Of a DNA stretch of 15,058 nt, positions 1 to 8,304 are shown in pieces. The notes below the pieces were generated by a model, which was not told where the DNA came from, ran no database searches, and was given only the letters and a program-made list of their open reading frames with translations. Numbering within the stretch: the stretch's first letter is position 1; the number at the start of each line of letters is the position of its first letter. Source of the stretch: an uncultured Clostridia bacterium. GTDB lineage: Bacteria; Bacillota; Clostridia; RUG12999. The stretch covers positions 1-15,058 of the forward strand of contig CAKVOK010000068.1 of assembly GCA_934792465.1 (NCBI GenBank), read 5' to 3'. The position numbers and the translations under genes were made by a program.

Positions 1-2340
1 TCGGTTTCGTCTGCCTGCGTAAACGGAACGTGTGAAGGCAGTGAAGTACTTGCTTATGATACAACGCACCACTGGAGGCAATGCAGCCTTTGCGGCGACA
101 CGAAAACCAACACAAAGGTAAAACACGATTTTTCGCTGAACTTCTATGCCTGCTGCTCTGACGGATGCGAATATCAGAAAATCGCCACGCCGGCAATCGG
201 TACGGTCGGCGGCAAAGAGCTTGAATGGGACTACCTTACTTATATAAACGGCAGAGCAAAATATTACGCCGCAGATGAATTTACGGCAACGCTCGGCGAA
301 AAGCTGGTGATTCCCTATACGCTGGTAAGCGGCGATAATGTAAAAATGTCGATTATCGACCCCGAAACGGGCATGAAGATAAATCCGCGGCAGAGCACGC
401 CGTATTGGAATATGTATGCCCAGCAGCTGGTAACATACACAAAAGACAGCGTTATTTTGGATTTACAGGAGCCGGAGTGCCAGCGTCTGTTCAAGCACTT
501 GTACGGTCAGTGCGGCAGATATGAATTTATCCTGCGCGCACATAACGAGCTTGGAAATTATGAGGCATACTACAACAGCGACGTGCGGTTCTTTATCAAC
601 CTGCCGCACGAAACGGATGAGTGGCAGATGAACGAAACGCAGCACTGGAAGATTTGCTCCAATTCTGATTGCCCCGACGGCGGCAAGCGAGTGAATATCG
701 GCGCACACGACTGGCGCCACGGCGATGCCTGCGTTTCCTGCGGAAGAGTCCGCCCCGTGCGCATCACCTGGCAGACGACCGACCTAAAGCCGACCTATCG
801 GCACGGACGTGATGACAACTTCGTAAAGCTTTCGGTCAAGGCACGAGGCAATAATCTTACCTATCAGTGGTACAGAGCTTATTACGATTCCAACGGAAAT
901 GTTAAGTTATCTAATATCAGTGAAATAACGGATGACCCCGCAAACGGTCATGCGGGCACAAAAACCGATACACTGACCGTTGGGCTGTATGACGCAATGT
1001 GCGGCGAGGTTTTACGATATGAGGATGAATTCATGTTTGCCTGCGTTGTCACGGGCGACGGCGGTACGGTGCAGTCCAAGCCGATTTGCATTACTCCGCA
1101 GCACGACACCTCGTCTTATTATTACAGAAATGATTATATATATACAAAGAATTGGACAGACAGACATATGGTACTGTGCCAAAACTGTCACGAAGAATTT
1201 TATTTGCAGTCGCACACGCCGGGTTATTGGAAAACAACCAAGGAGCCGACTACGGAGGCAGAGGGCGAGCAGACCTATTACTGCGCAGACTGCGGCTTAA
1301 CAAGGCAAACCAAGACAATTCCCAAGCTTGCCGCACCGCATACGCACAACTTCACCGTGGTGGCGCATGACAGCATTGCGCACTGGAATACCTGCTCCGA
1401 TGAGACCTGCAGACGCTCCGACAACTCCTACGTTCGCCATACATACAGCGACTGGGTGACCGTTACGGCACCGACAACATCTGCACCGGGTCTTAAGAAA
1501 CGTGTTTGTACTCAGGCCGGCTGCTGGAACGAGCAGACCGCATCTATAGCATCGCTGACGCATGTATGCTCTTTTGCAAACAGCTCTTATACGCATGATG
1601 AAAACAATCACTGGCTGAAGTGTGAGAGTGACGAGTGTTCCAATACGCTCCGCATGTCGCCGCACCGCTACAATCAGATGGTATTTCCAAAAAAACCGAC
1701 TCTGACCGAGGAGGGAATCGGCCGTCACGTCTGCTCCGTATGCTTATATGAAGAGAAAGTCGTAATTCCGAAGCTTGAACCCGAACCTGCCTTGCGGCTG
1801 AGCGCTCAAGCCGGCGAATATCGCCTATACGCATCAAACGGCGGACTTTCCGCATGGGTTTGGGTAGCAAGCTATAAAAACGGACGGATGATTGACATAA
1901 AAAGAGAATTTATCCGCAAATCAGAGCGTCCGATACTCGACATTCCCATAAGCGACATTGAGCTTAATGTTTCGGATGCGGATGAGATTAGGGCATTTAT
2001 ATTCAGCTATAATAATATGATAAAACCGCTATTGCCGGCAGAAAAGTATGTAATTTCCGACAAACCGATTTTGCGGCTGTACGGCGAAAAAGAGAGTTAT
2101 CGCATCTATGCTTCGAACTGCGGTCTTGAGGCGGCGGTTTTGGTCGGCAGCTATAAAAACGGACGGCTTGCAGACGTAAAAAAATGCAATCTGAGCAAGG
2201 CGGATCCGATACTCGACAGTTCTCTCGACAAGATTGGATTGAATATTTCGGGTGCGGATGAGATTAGGGCATTTATATTTGACAGTCATGAGAAGATAAA
2301 ACCACTCTCATCTCCGGAAAAATTGAAAATAACCAAATAA
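1..2340 (+). CDS. Large Cys/His-rich surface protein, 5' end outside window
   Basis: The reading frame is open from the first base to the TAA at 2338-2340, giving 779 visible residues. The ATG or GTG codons near 300 are therefore internal and the true start lies upstream. The protein is a string of modules with the pattern H-x-W-x2-C-x2-4-C, later followed by a Pro/Glu-Gly stretch and a CxxC pair: near residues 23-33, 215-240, 385-440, 450-510 and 515-590. Between them, about residues 257-365, is an Ig-like segment with the motif YQWY. Residues 597-687 and 688-779 are two tandem copies of one domain, each carrying SYKNGR, then DEIRAFIF, then IKPL. Such modules occur in exported proteins of Clostridia, so a surface location is likely, although the signal peptide is not in view. 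The Cys/His pairs could bind metal, but this is inferred from spacing. Substrate and partner are unknown. Confidence 0.9.
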   Translation, partial: SVSSACVNGTCEGSEVLAYDTTHHWRQCSLCGDTKTNTKVKHDFSLNFYACCSDGCEYQKIATPAIGTVGGKELEWDYLTYINGRAKYYAADEFTATLGEKLVIPYTLVSGDNVKMSIIDPETGMKINPRQSTPYWNMYAQQLVTYTKDSVILDLQEPECQRLFKHLYGQCGRYEFILRAHNELGNYEAYYNSDVRFFINLPHETDEWQMNETQHWKICSNSDCPDGGKRVNIGAHDWRHGDACVSCGRVRPVRITWQTTDLKPTYRHGRDDNFVKLSVKARGNNLTYQWYRAYYDSNGNVKLSNISEITDDPANGHAGTKTDTLTVGLYDAMCGEVLRYEDEFMFACVVTGDGGTVQSKPICITPQHDTSSYYYRNDYIYTKNWTDRHMVLCQNCHEEFYLQSHTPGYWKTTKEPTTEAEGEQTYYCADCGLTRQTKTIPKLAAPHTHNFTVVAHDSIAHWNTCSDETCRRSDNSYVRHTYSDWVTVTAPTTSAPGLKKRVCTQAGCWNEQTASIASLTHVCSFANSSYTHDENNHWLKCESDECSNTLRMSPHRYNQMVFPKKPTLTEEGIGRHVCSVCLYEEKVVIPKLEPEPALRLSAQAGEYRLYASNGGLSAWVWVASYKNGRMIDIKREFIRKSERPILDIPISDIELNVSDADEIRAFIFSYNNMIKPLLPAEKYVISDKPILRLYGEKESYRIYASNCGLEAAVLVGSYKNGRLADVKKCNLSKADPILDSSLDKIGLNISGADEIRAFIFDSHEKIKPLSSPEKLKITK
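1870..2279 (+). repeat. Internal tandem duplication of the C-terminal domain
   Basis: Two coding repeats about 276-280 bp apart encode the paired C-terminal domains of the first gene. Direct nucleotide identity is still visible: AGCTATAAAAACGGACGG occurs at 1870-1887 and 2150-2167, and a 26-base identical block lies at 1978-2003 and 2254-2279 (coding for ADEIRAFIF). The rest has diverged. This is a domain duplication within the gene, not a mobile element. Confidence 0.8.
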
Positions 2341-2345
2341 TTGAT

Positions 2346-2352
2346 GAGGAGG
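2346..2352 (+). promoter_or_regulatory. Ribosome binding site fixing a GTG start
   Basis: GAGGAGG lies 7 bases before the GTG at 2360. No ATG is suitably placed, and the GTG opens directly into a signal peptide, so the GTG is taken as the start. Confidence 0.8.
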
Positions 2353-2359
2353 AACTTTT

Positions 2360-4909
2360 GTGAATATAAAAAGAAAATTGCTGTCCTTTTGGCTTGTCGG
2401 CATTATGGCATTAACGGTTCTGCCGCTCTCGGCGTTTGCGGACGGCGAGGCGGCGGAAACACCGCCGCTTGATGCGGACGGATATTATCTTTTGGACAGT
2501 CCTGAGGATTTATATTGGTTTTCCGGCTTTGTAAACGGAAGAAGCAATATAAATGATAAAGTTAACGCACGCCTTGCGGCGGATATCGACTTAAATCCGG
2601 GCGTATCCTTTGCATATAACAGCGAAACGGGTAAAATAACCGCTGCAAAAGGCGAGGAAAGCTTTCATCTCGGATCCGGGCTGAACGGCACGACGCTCGG
2701 TGCTCCCGATGACGGCGAAACACTGTTTGAACTAAATAAGTGGACGCCGATCGGCAATGGGGGAATGGCATATGTCGGAACCTTTGACGGAAACGGCCAC
2801 ACCGTAAACGGTGTTTACGTGAACGATAAAAATATAGGCTATGCAGGATTTTTCGGACTTATCGGCGACATAAATGCGAATAACAAATACAGCGGTTATG
2901 TGAAAAATCTTACGATAGGAGAAAACTCCCTTATTCTCGGTTATGAATGCGGAGAGAGCGGCTCTACGGGCGGAGTTGCCGCAACGGCAATGAGTATCGA
3001 TACGCTCGAAAACTGCATAAACCGTGCGACAGTTGCCGGAAAAAGCAGTTATGTTCCATTCGACAGCAGTGCGTCAAGAGTGGGTATGGTCGGCGGCATT
3101 GTCGGTTGTATGGCGGGAAAAGCGGAAAACTGCGAAAACTACGGTACGGTTATCAGCGATAATTATGCCGGCGGAATCGCCGGAAATCTGACCGGCGGCA
3201 GAACAAACACCTATGCTCGGGCACATGTATCGCTTGAAAATTGCCGGAACTACGGCGAGGTTTACGGCAACGAAGCCTTTGTATCCCCAACCGAAACAAG
3301 CGGTCATGCGGGCGGTATCGTCGGAAATTCGGGCGGCGGCAGCACGGCAGGCTGCGACGGCGGCATTATTGCAGGCTGCGTCAATTTCGGAAAGGTTCGT
3401 GCAAGCGGCGCTGCCGGAATTGTATATCAGGCGAGAGAAGGGACCGGAATTCAATATTGTGCAAACAGAAGCGAAGTTGCGGCGACTATGGTTGCCGTAG
3501 GGCTTGTCGGACAGATTGATTGGGGCGGCTGCACATTGGAATCGAGCTATACCGCCGGAAATGTTACTTTAAACGGGAAAGGCGGAGAAACGGCGATTGC
3601 ATATCCGATTGCAGGCATAGTAAAGTATTTCATGGGGCAATACCCAAGTTACACCGTAAAAAAGTGCTATAACGACAATGATGTATTTCCCTGTGATGAG
3701 AACAACGCTCTTGCCGGTGCAAATATAAATATGATTGAGTGCTACAGTGTTGCAACCTCTGTTTTTGCAAGCGGAGAGCCGGCATATAAAATGGGCTCGT
3801 GGTATGGTTTGCGTTGGAAACAGGATTTGCCGATTCCTCAAGAGGAAGGAAAGATACCGCAAACATATCCCGATATTATAGGTACACGAAATGTATATAA
3901 GAATACCCGCTATTGCTGCCATACCGATTCGAGCAACAAGGAAGCGCACAAAACGATTTTCTACTCCAATAGGGAGGGAAATATCACAGATGAGCATATT
4001 ATCGGCGCCGAAGGCTTTTGCACACACTGCGAAACGGATTTCAGGACGCCGAATATAGTGCCGGACAGTCTTCGTGAAGCAACAACGCGCATATATTATG
4101 ATGTGGATATCAAAACGGAGGGTACTCCGACCGACGGTTTAAAATTCGATATTGTTACAAGCGAGAATGATGACACGGAGCCGGAACGACCGAACTGGCT
4201 GCATATATATAAGGCTGATAATTTGCTGAATTTGTACGGAACACCGAATGTGGCGGGAACCTTCACATTTACCGTTAAGGCAACCAACGCAAACGGCTCG
4301 TCCTACAAGACATATACTCTTCGGGTAAACGAAAACCCGATTGAAGAGTTTGCAATTACAACAAATTATCTTCCGCACGGAAGTCTGGGGAAACAATATG
4401 AAGCACAGCTTGAAACAAATTCAAAGGAGCCGAAGGCGCAGATATACTGGAGTATCGAAAAGGGCTATTCTTTGCCGACAGGACTTGCGCTTGATGAGAA
4501 AAGCGGAAAAATAAGCGGCATCCCGGAGGTAACCGGACGCTTTATCTTATCCGTAACAGCAGAGCGCAACTACGGAAAAGAGTGGGATATCGCAAACAAA
4601 AAGCTGATTTTGAATGTGTATGACGACACGCCGCCGGTTTACGAGAACTCCATAGTCTACGACGGAAGAACGGTTTTTGTCATCTGCGAGGAAAGCGGGA
4701 CATATACGGTTGCTTTTGCAAACTATGATAAGAGCGGAAAATTATCCGGGCTGAAAGCCGTAGCACAAGAATTTGCACAGGGCTATAATACCGTGAGTAT
4801 GCCGAACGGTATGCAGTTATCCGCCGGCAGCAAGCTGTTTTTGCTGGAAAGTATCGAAACCATGAAACCTATGTGCCGTACATTCACGGTTGATGATATT
4901 AAAAAGTAG
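2360..4909 (+). CDS. Secreted GLUG-repeat protein with putative-Ig domains
   Basis: The protein has 849 residues. It starts at GTG 2360 behind a strong Shine-Dalgarno and opens with a Sec signal peptide: KRK, then a hydrophobic core, then cleavage near SAFA|DG at residue 27. Residues about 40-160 hold the segment LxxLYWFSGFVN...AADIDLN...FDGNGHTV, which usually precedes GLUG repeats. Residues about 200-400 carry repeated GGIVG/GGIAG...ENC.NYG units, as in the GLUG motif family. A Cys/His segment with CTHC lies near residues 550-560. Residues about 577-657 and 663-755 resemble putative-Ig (He_PIG) domains, with LNLYGTPNVAGTFTFTVKA and GKISGIPEVTGRFILSV. The last 85 residues resemble the duplicated C-terminal domain of the upstream gene (SGKLSGLKA, then ESIETMKPM). 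There is no LPxTG or SLH anchor, so how it is held at the surface is not visible. Role unknown; adhesion or a wall-associated scaffold are possibilities. It starts 19 bases after the previous gene and is probably cotranscribed with it. Confidence 0.9.
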   Translation: MNIKRKLLSFWLVGIMALTVLPLSAFADGEAAETPPLDADGYYLLDSPEDLYWFSGFVNGRSNINDKVNARLAADIDLNPGVSFAYNSETGKITAAKGEESFHLGSGLNGTTLGAPDDGETLFELNKWTPIGNGGMAYVGTFDGNGHTVNGVYVNDKNIGYAGFFGLIGDINANNKYSGYVKNLTIGENSLILGYECGESGSTGGVAATAMSIDTLENCINRATVAGKSSYVPFDSSASRVGMVGGIVGCMAGKAENCENYGTVISDNYAGGIAGNLTGGRTNTYARAHVSLENCRNYGEVYGNEAFVSPTETSGHAGGIVGNSGGGSTAGCDGGIIAGCVNFGKVRASGAAGIVYQAREGTGIQYCANRSEVAATMVAVGLVGQIDWGGCTLESSYTAGNVTLNGKGGETAIAYPIAGIVKYFMGQYPSYTVKKCYNDNDVFPCDENNALAGANINMIECYSVATSVFASGEPAYKMGSWYGLRWKQDLPIPQEEGKIPQTYPDIIGTRNVYKNTRYCCHTDSSNKEAHKTIFYSNREGNITDEHIIGAEGFCTHCETDFRTPNIVPDSLREATTRIYYDVDIKTEGTPTDGLKFDIVTSENDDTEPERPNWLHIYKADNLLNLYGTPNVAGTFTFTVKATNANGSSYKTYTLRVNENPIEEFAITTNYLPHGSLGKQYEAQLETNSKEPKAQIYWSIEKGYSLPTGLALDEKSGKISGIPEVTGRFILSVTAERNYGKEWDIANKKLILNVYDDTPPVYENSIVYDGRTVFVICEESGTYTVAFANYDKSGKLSGLKAVAQEFAQGYNTVSMPNGMQLSAGSKLFLLESIETMKPMCRTFTVDDIKK

Positions 4910-5040
4910 GGTTCGATGCGGTTTTTGCCGCAGAGTCATTGATGAGCTTGTGTTATGAAACAACGCAGTAAGAGTAAAAAAACGAGTATTATCCATTTTT
5001 AAAATGTGGATATAAATAAAAAAATTTAAGGAGGTTCGTT
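4910..5040. other. 131-bp gap with weak hairpin and AT-rich palindrome
   Basis: This gap separates the secreted-protein pair from the small membrane protein. TGCGG(TTTTTG)CCGCA at 4917-4932 is a short hairpin without a following T-run, so it is a poor terminator. An imperfect 21-bp palindrome lies at 4991-5011 (ATCCA...TGGAT), followed by TATAAA at 5011-5016, which could serve as a -10 element although no good -35 is seen. AAGGAGG at about 5028-5034 is the ribosome binding site for the next gene. A new promoter here is possible but not shown. Confidence 0.35.
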
Positions 5041-5436
5041 ATGAAAGGAAAAAGTTTTTTGAAGGTCACGGGGATTTTGATGATTATCAGCGCAGCATTC
5101 GGTATCATCGGCGGCATTGTTGCAACAATAGGAGCGGGTGCTTTGGCGGCAGTTCTTGAAACGAGTGCCGCAGGGCTTGTGTTTGCAAGTGTTCTTATTC
5201 TGGCAAGCGCAATATTCCAGCTGATTGCCGGAATTATGGGTGTGAAACACTGCGACAACGCCGAAAAGGCACAGAGCTGCTTGATTATGGGTGTTTTGGT
5301 GGCGGTTTTGAGCGTTGCGGGAAATATTATTTCAAATGTTTTGGGCAGCAGCTTTAACATTACGAGCTATATCACAGGCTTGATTATTCCGGCTCTGTAC
5401 ATAGTCGGTGCTGTCAGAAACAAATCAGAGGCTTAA
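5041..5436 (+). CDS. Small four-helix membrane protein of unknown function
   Basis: The 131-residue protein has a strong ribosome binding site (AAGGAGG, then 6 bases, then ATG). It contains four hydrophobic segments, about residues 8-37, 44-68, 81-102 and 108-125, joined by short loops. The only notable hydrophilic stretch is the loop after helix 2 (VKHCDNAEKAQSC), which carries two Cys. The N-terminus starts MKGKS and the C-terminus ends RNKSEA, both short and charged. The Ala/Gly/Ile-rich helices resemble small uncharacterised Firmicutes membrane proteins found near zinc-ribbon and stress genes, but no family is recognised with certainty. It lies 78 bases before the zinc-ribbon gene, across a strong hairpin, and may belong to the same transcript. 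Its function is unknown. Confidence 0.85.
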   Translation: MKGKSFLKVTGILMIISAAFGIIGGIVATIGAGALAAVLETSAAGLVFASVLILASAIFQLIAGIMGVKHCDNAEKAQSCLIMGVLVAVLSVAGNIISNVLGSSFNITSYITGLIIPALYIVGAVRNKSEA

Positions 5437-5445
5437 GCCTAAAAA

Positions 5446-5495
5446 TGTCCGGGTATTCCTGCCGCCGGAAAATAAGTGGCAGGAACATCCGGGCA
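5446..5495. promoter_or_regulatory. Strong intergenic stem-loop without T-run
   Basis: The left arm 5446-5463 (TGTCCGGGTATTCCTGCC) pairs with the right arm 5478-5495 (GGCAGGAACATCCGGGCA) around a 14-base loop. In RNA this is an 18-bp stem with one A-C mismatch and two G-U pairs. It is followed by AAAAAGG rather than U residues, so it is not a canonical intrinsic terminator on either strand. It begins 10 bases after the stop of the small membrane protein and ends before the ribosome binding site (AAAGGAAG, about 5497-5504) of the next gene. It could stabilise the upstream mRNA 3' end, be a processing site, or be a protein-binding operator. Confidence 0.6.
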
Positions 5496-5513
5496 AAAAG
5501 GAAGTGAAACAGA

Positions 5514-6593
5514 ATGGATACAATACAAAACTATAAATGCCCCTGCTGCGGAGCTTCGCTGATTTTCCAAAATGAGTCGCTGCACTGCGATTCCTGCGGA
5601 AATGATTTTGAGCTTGATGCCATGCGTCAAATAGACGATGTCGGAGCACAAATGCAGGGTGAATCAAAATATGACTGGGAACATTACGAGCCGAGAAGCT
5701 ATGAAGGCGGCGATGAGATAGAGCTTACGGGCTATACCTGTCCGTCATGCGGTGCGGAGATTACGGGCGATGACACCATGGGTTCCACGGTCTGCCCGTA
5801 TTGCGGCGATGCTGCGGTTGTCAAGAGCCGGTTTGAGGGAACGCTCCGTCCCGACTATATCATTCCGTTCAAAGTGGATAAGAAGTCGGCAATGACAAAA
5901 TTTGAAGCGGATTTCAAAAATGCACCGTTTCTGCCGGATGCGTTTAAAGTCAGAAAGAAGATAGAAGAAATGGCAGGCGTTTATGTCCCGTTTTGGATGT
6001 TCGACTGCGACTGCAATGCGGCGATTACCTACAGTGCGCAAAGAGTTTCAAGCTGGAGCGACGCAAATTATCACTATACCAAAACAGACAATTACAGACT
6101 TTTCAGAAGCGGCAGCGTGGGATTTGCAAACATTCCGGTAGACGGCTCGAAAAAAGCGGACGATGCATATATGGAGGCGATTGAACCCTTCAGATACGAT
6201 GACGCTGTTGAATTCAACGGTGCGTATCTCTCCGGATATATGGCAGACAAATACGATGTTACGGCAGAGGAAAGCATAGAAAGAGCGAACGAGCGAGTTA
6301 AGACTTCGACCGTTTCGGTGTTCAGGGAAACTACAAGCGGCTATGCGGCGGTGATTCCCGAAAGCACAAAAATCAGCTTTTCCGGCGGAAAAATAAGATA
6401 TTCGCTGCTGCCTGTATGGATGCTGAATATTCAATACATGAACAATACATATAAATTTGCCGTTAACGGGCAGACCGGCAAGGTTGTCGGCGAATATCCC
6501 GTTGACAAGGGTAAAAAATGGCGGTATTTCGGGAAAATTGCAGGTTTGGCATATGCTGCTGCGGCGGTCATAGCATATTTTCTGCTGCGATAG
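5514..6593 (+). CDS. TFIIB-type zinc-ribbon membrane protein, YdjG-like
   Basis: The 359-residue protein has two N-terminal zinc ribbons. The first has C9/C12 and C25/C28 (YKCPCCG...CDSCG); the second has C76/C79 and C94/C97 (YTCPSCG...CPYCG). The central region, about residues 105-330, contains RPDYIIPFKVDK, VYVPFWMFDC and YSLLPVWML, hallmarks of the TFIIB-type zinc-ribbon proteins of Firmicutes. A single C-terminal transmembrane helix (about residues 339-358) ends the protein, so it should be anchored with the ribbons in the cytoplasm. The architecture and the TPM-domain gene directly downstream match B. subtilis YdjG, encoded in the pspA-ydjGHI envelope-stress operon. There the YdjG/YdjH pair is thought to place YdjI and PspA at the membrane. 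Start ATG 5514 follows AAAGGAAG. The family is clear; the role in this organism is inferred from the B. subtilis parallel. Confidence 0.88.
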   Translation: MDTIQNYKCPCCGASLIFQNESLHCDSCGNDFELDAMRQIDDVGAQMQGESKYDWEHYEPRSYEGGDEIELTGYTCPSCGAEITGDDTMGSTVCPYCGDAAVVKSRFEGTLRPDYIIPFKVDKKSAMTKFEADFKNAPFLPDAFKVRKKIEEMAGVYVPFWMFDCDCNAAITYSAQRVSSWSDANYHYTKTDNYRLFRSGSVGFANIPVDGSKKADDAYMEAIEPFRYDDAVEFNGAYLSGYMADKYDVTAEESIERANERVKTSTVSVFRETTSGYAAVIPESTKISFSGGKIRYSLLPVWMLNIQYMNNTYKFAVNGQTGKVVGEYPVDKGKKWRYFGKIAGLAYAAAAVIAYFLLR

Positions 6594-6601
6594 GGAGGTG
6601 A
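6594..6601 (+). promoter_or_regulatory. Ribosome binding site choosing ATG 6607
   Basis: GGGAGGTG begins right after the stop of the preceding gene (TAG 6591-6593). It is 5 bases from ATG 6607 but overlaps the alternative GTG at 6598, which therefore would have no usable Shine-Dalgarno. This decides the start at 6607. Confidence 0.75.
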
Positions 6602-6606
6602 GTGTG

Positions 6607-7383
6607 ATGAAAAGAATTGTTATGCTGACGGTAACTGCTCTTTGGCTTTTGACCGCACTCCCTGTCTGTGCGGAATTTGAACAGCCTCCGATTTTGGACG
6701 AGGCAGGGTATCTGACAGGGGAGCAGAAAGCGGAGCTCTCGCAAAGGCTTGAAAAAATTCGTGAAAAATACAGCTTTGACGTTGCGTTTGTTTCGGAGAA
6801 AAGCCTCTCTGCGGTTGATGCGCAAAGCTCCGCAGACGATATTTATGATTATAACGGCTATGGGTACGGCGAAGATTATGACGGTATTCTCTTTTACATA
6901 GCGGCTGCCGAAAGAAAGTATCACTTTTCGGTCTGCGGCAGCGGCGAGGTGATATTTAACGAAAACGGTCTTAAATATCTCGAAAAAAAGATTGTGCCAT
7001 CCTTGAAGGAGGACGACTTTTACACAGCGGTTAAAATATATGCCGACTGCACCGAAAAGCTTTTGGAGATGGCGGCAGAGGGCAAGCCGTTTAACAAAAG
7101 TCAGCACAGCACAAAATATATTCTGTGCGTAATAGCGGGGGCGTGTATTCTTCCTATTCTGCTTGCATATTTTATGATGTATAAAAAGCTTGCCGAAATG
7201 AAAACGGCCGTTAAAGAGGACAATGCCGCAAATTATATAAAACCGGGCAGTATGAACCTTGATTTTTCAAGAGATATATTCCTGTACAGTACGGTAACAA
7301 AAACAGAAAGAGAAAAGTCTGACTCCGGCAGCCATACATCGTCGTCCGGAAGAAGTCACGGCGGAAGAGGCGGCAGCTTTTAA
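6607..7383 (+). CDS. TPM-domain membrane protein, YdjH-like
   Basis: The protein has 258 residues from ATG 6607. A signal-type helix (MKRIVMLTVTALWLL) ends with probable cleavage after VCA at residue 22. The TPM domain (formerly DUF477) follows at about residues 27-150, opening with PPILDEAGYLTGEQKAELS, the usual start of this fold, and containing YGYGEDYDGILFYIA. A transmembrane helix at about residues 170-192 puts the TPM domain outside and the rest inside. The C-terminus is a Ser/Gly/His tail ending SHGGRGGSF, like the Gly-rich tails of other TPM proteins. TPM domains are linked to photosystem II repair and envelope functions, and some have phosphatase activity, but that is not shown for this branch. 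Size, topology and position after the zinc-ribbon gene fit YdjH of B. subtilis. Its start lies 13 bases after the preceding stop, so the two are very probably translated from one mRNA. Confidence 0.87.
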   Translation: MKRIVMLTVTALWLLTALPVCAEFEQPPILDEAGYLTGEQKAELSQRLEKIREKYSFDVAFVSEKSLSAVDAQSSADDIYDYNGYGYGEDYDGILFYIAAAERKYHFSVCGSGEVIFNENGLKYLEKKIVPSLKEDDFYTAVKIYADCTEKLLEMAAEGKPFNKSQHSTKYILCVIAGACILPILLAYFMMYKKLAEMKTAVKEDNAANYIKPGSMNLDFSRDIFLYSTVTKTEREKSDSGSHTSSSGRSHGGRGGSF

Positions 7384-7410
7384 AAACAAAATTTTAAGGA
7401 GGAAAACATT

Positions 7411-8289
7411 ATGGGATTCGGAGATTTTTTCAAAAATATTTTCGGTAAAAAAAATTGTGCGTTATGCGGCAAGGAATGTGGCATGATGCATCGTTCAAAA
7501 ATCAAGAACAAGGAATTTTTATGTGACGATTGCGGAAATCTGTGCTCAAAGTACATTAGGCTGAGCGAGCTGACATGGGACGAAGTCAAGGGACATATAG
7601 AATATATGAAACGGCAGAACAGACTTTTTGAGGAGGTCTATTCCAAAGAAGGAAAGAAAGACACATACCCTTCGTCGCTCAAGGAAATGGGCATTGAATT
7701 TTGCGATGACTTGGGAATGTTTCGGATTAAACACAGAAGCAACACGGGCAGAGGCAAAATGAACGAGCTTTTCCGCTACGATCAGGTGGCAAGCTATGAA
7801 GAATACATAGATGAAACACCGGCAAGCGAGCCGGGCAAGCAGCCGGAGTTTAAAGAATGCGGTCTGAAAATCAAGCTTTTGGGCGGAAATATGAACGGGG
7901 TAAATACGGACAACAAAAAAGGACTTCGTCCGCATCCGTATATCAAGCGTGAGCTTAAAATCTGTTTCAGCAAAAAGGATCGTTCGGATTTGCAATATGC
8001 GCATAATGCAAAAAGAAAATTTGACTACATTTTCGGCATTCACGACGATGAAAGAGGCTTGTTCGGATTCGGAAGGAGCAAGGCCGAAAAGAGAGAGGAT
8101 GCGGCGGCAATCGGAATGGCGGCGGCATTCGGAACGGCATTTAAGGCGGCAACAAAGGGAGAAGACGCTATAACGGAAGAAGACAGAGAAAAGCTTAAAG
8201 AAGGCATAAATGCCGTAAATGATGCCGCAACGGGCGGAATGTCGGTTTATACAAGACGTGCGGACGAAGCCGAAGCAAAAATACAGTAA
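7411..8289 (+). CDS. DUF4428 zinc-binding protein
   Basis: The 292-residue cytoplasmic protein has no signal peptide or membrane helix. The N-terminal 50 residues form a DUF4428-type zinc element: C16/C19 in CALCG, C23, C38/C41 in CDDCG and C45, preceded by an amphipathic GFGDFFKNIFGKK start. The middle (about residues 85-220) has an alternating beta pattern, including GLKIKLLGGNMNGVNTD and LKICFSKKDRSDLQ. This resembles the beta-rich domains that follow DUF4428 in Firmicutes, but its function is unknown. About residues 228-270 are Ala-rich and charged and probably helical. The ribosome binding site AAGGAGG at 7396-7402 is strong. The gene sits between the TPM gene and the LRR/SLH gene, splitting the YdjG-YdjH pair from the SPFH gene. 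The DUF4428 call is good for the N-terminus; the remainder is not recognised. Confidence 0.82.
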   Translation: MGFGDFFKNIFGKKNCALCGKECGMMHRSKIKNKEFLCDDCGNLCSKYIRLSELTWDEVKGHIEYMKRQNRLFEEVYSKEGKKDTYPSSLKEMGIEFCDDLGMFRIKHRSNTGRGKMNELFRYDQVASYEEYIDETPASEPGKQPEFKECGLKIKLLGGNMNGVNTDNKKGLRPHPYIKRELKICFSKKDRSDLQYAHNAKRKFDYIFGIHDDERGLFGFGRSKAEKREDAAAIGMAAAFGTAFKAATKGEDAITEEDREKLKEGINAVNDAATGGMSVYTRRADEAEAKIQ

Positions 8290-8304
8290 CAGGAGGAGGC
8301 AGAT

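Noticed and set aside
307..309. GTG at 307 as the start of the first gene
   Set aside because: The frame is open back to base 1 and the upstream 102 codons encode the same kind of Cys/His module, so 307 is internal.
4917..4932. Short hairpin TGCGG/CCGCA as terminator of the GLUG gene
   Set aside because: Only a 5-bp stem and no T-run after it; too weak to call.
4956..4988. TGAAAC at 4956-4961 followed by CGAGTA at 4983-4988, resembling an ECF sigma-W promoter as used by the B. subtilis pspA operon
   Set aside because: The spacer is 21 bases instead of about 16, and the second element is not CGTA; with the correct spacing only A residues are found.
6598..6606. GTG at 6598 as the start of the TPM gene
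   Set aside because: It overlaps the ribosome binding site GGGAGGTG, which is correctly spaced for ATG 6607.
7546..8043. Open frame on the - strand within the DUF4428 gene
   Set aside because: No Shine-Dalgarno and no recognisable domain; the + strand gene has a strong ribosome binding site and a zinc motif.
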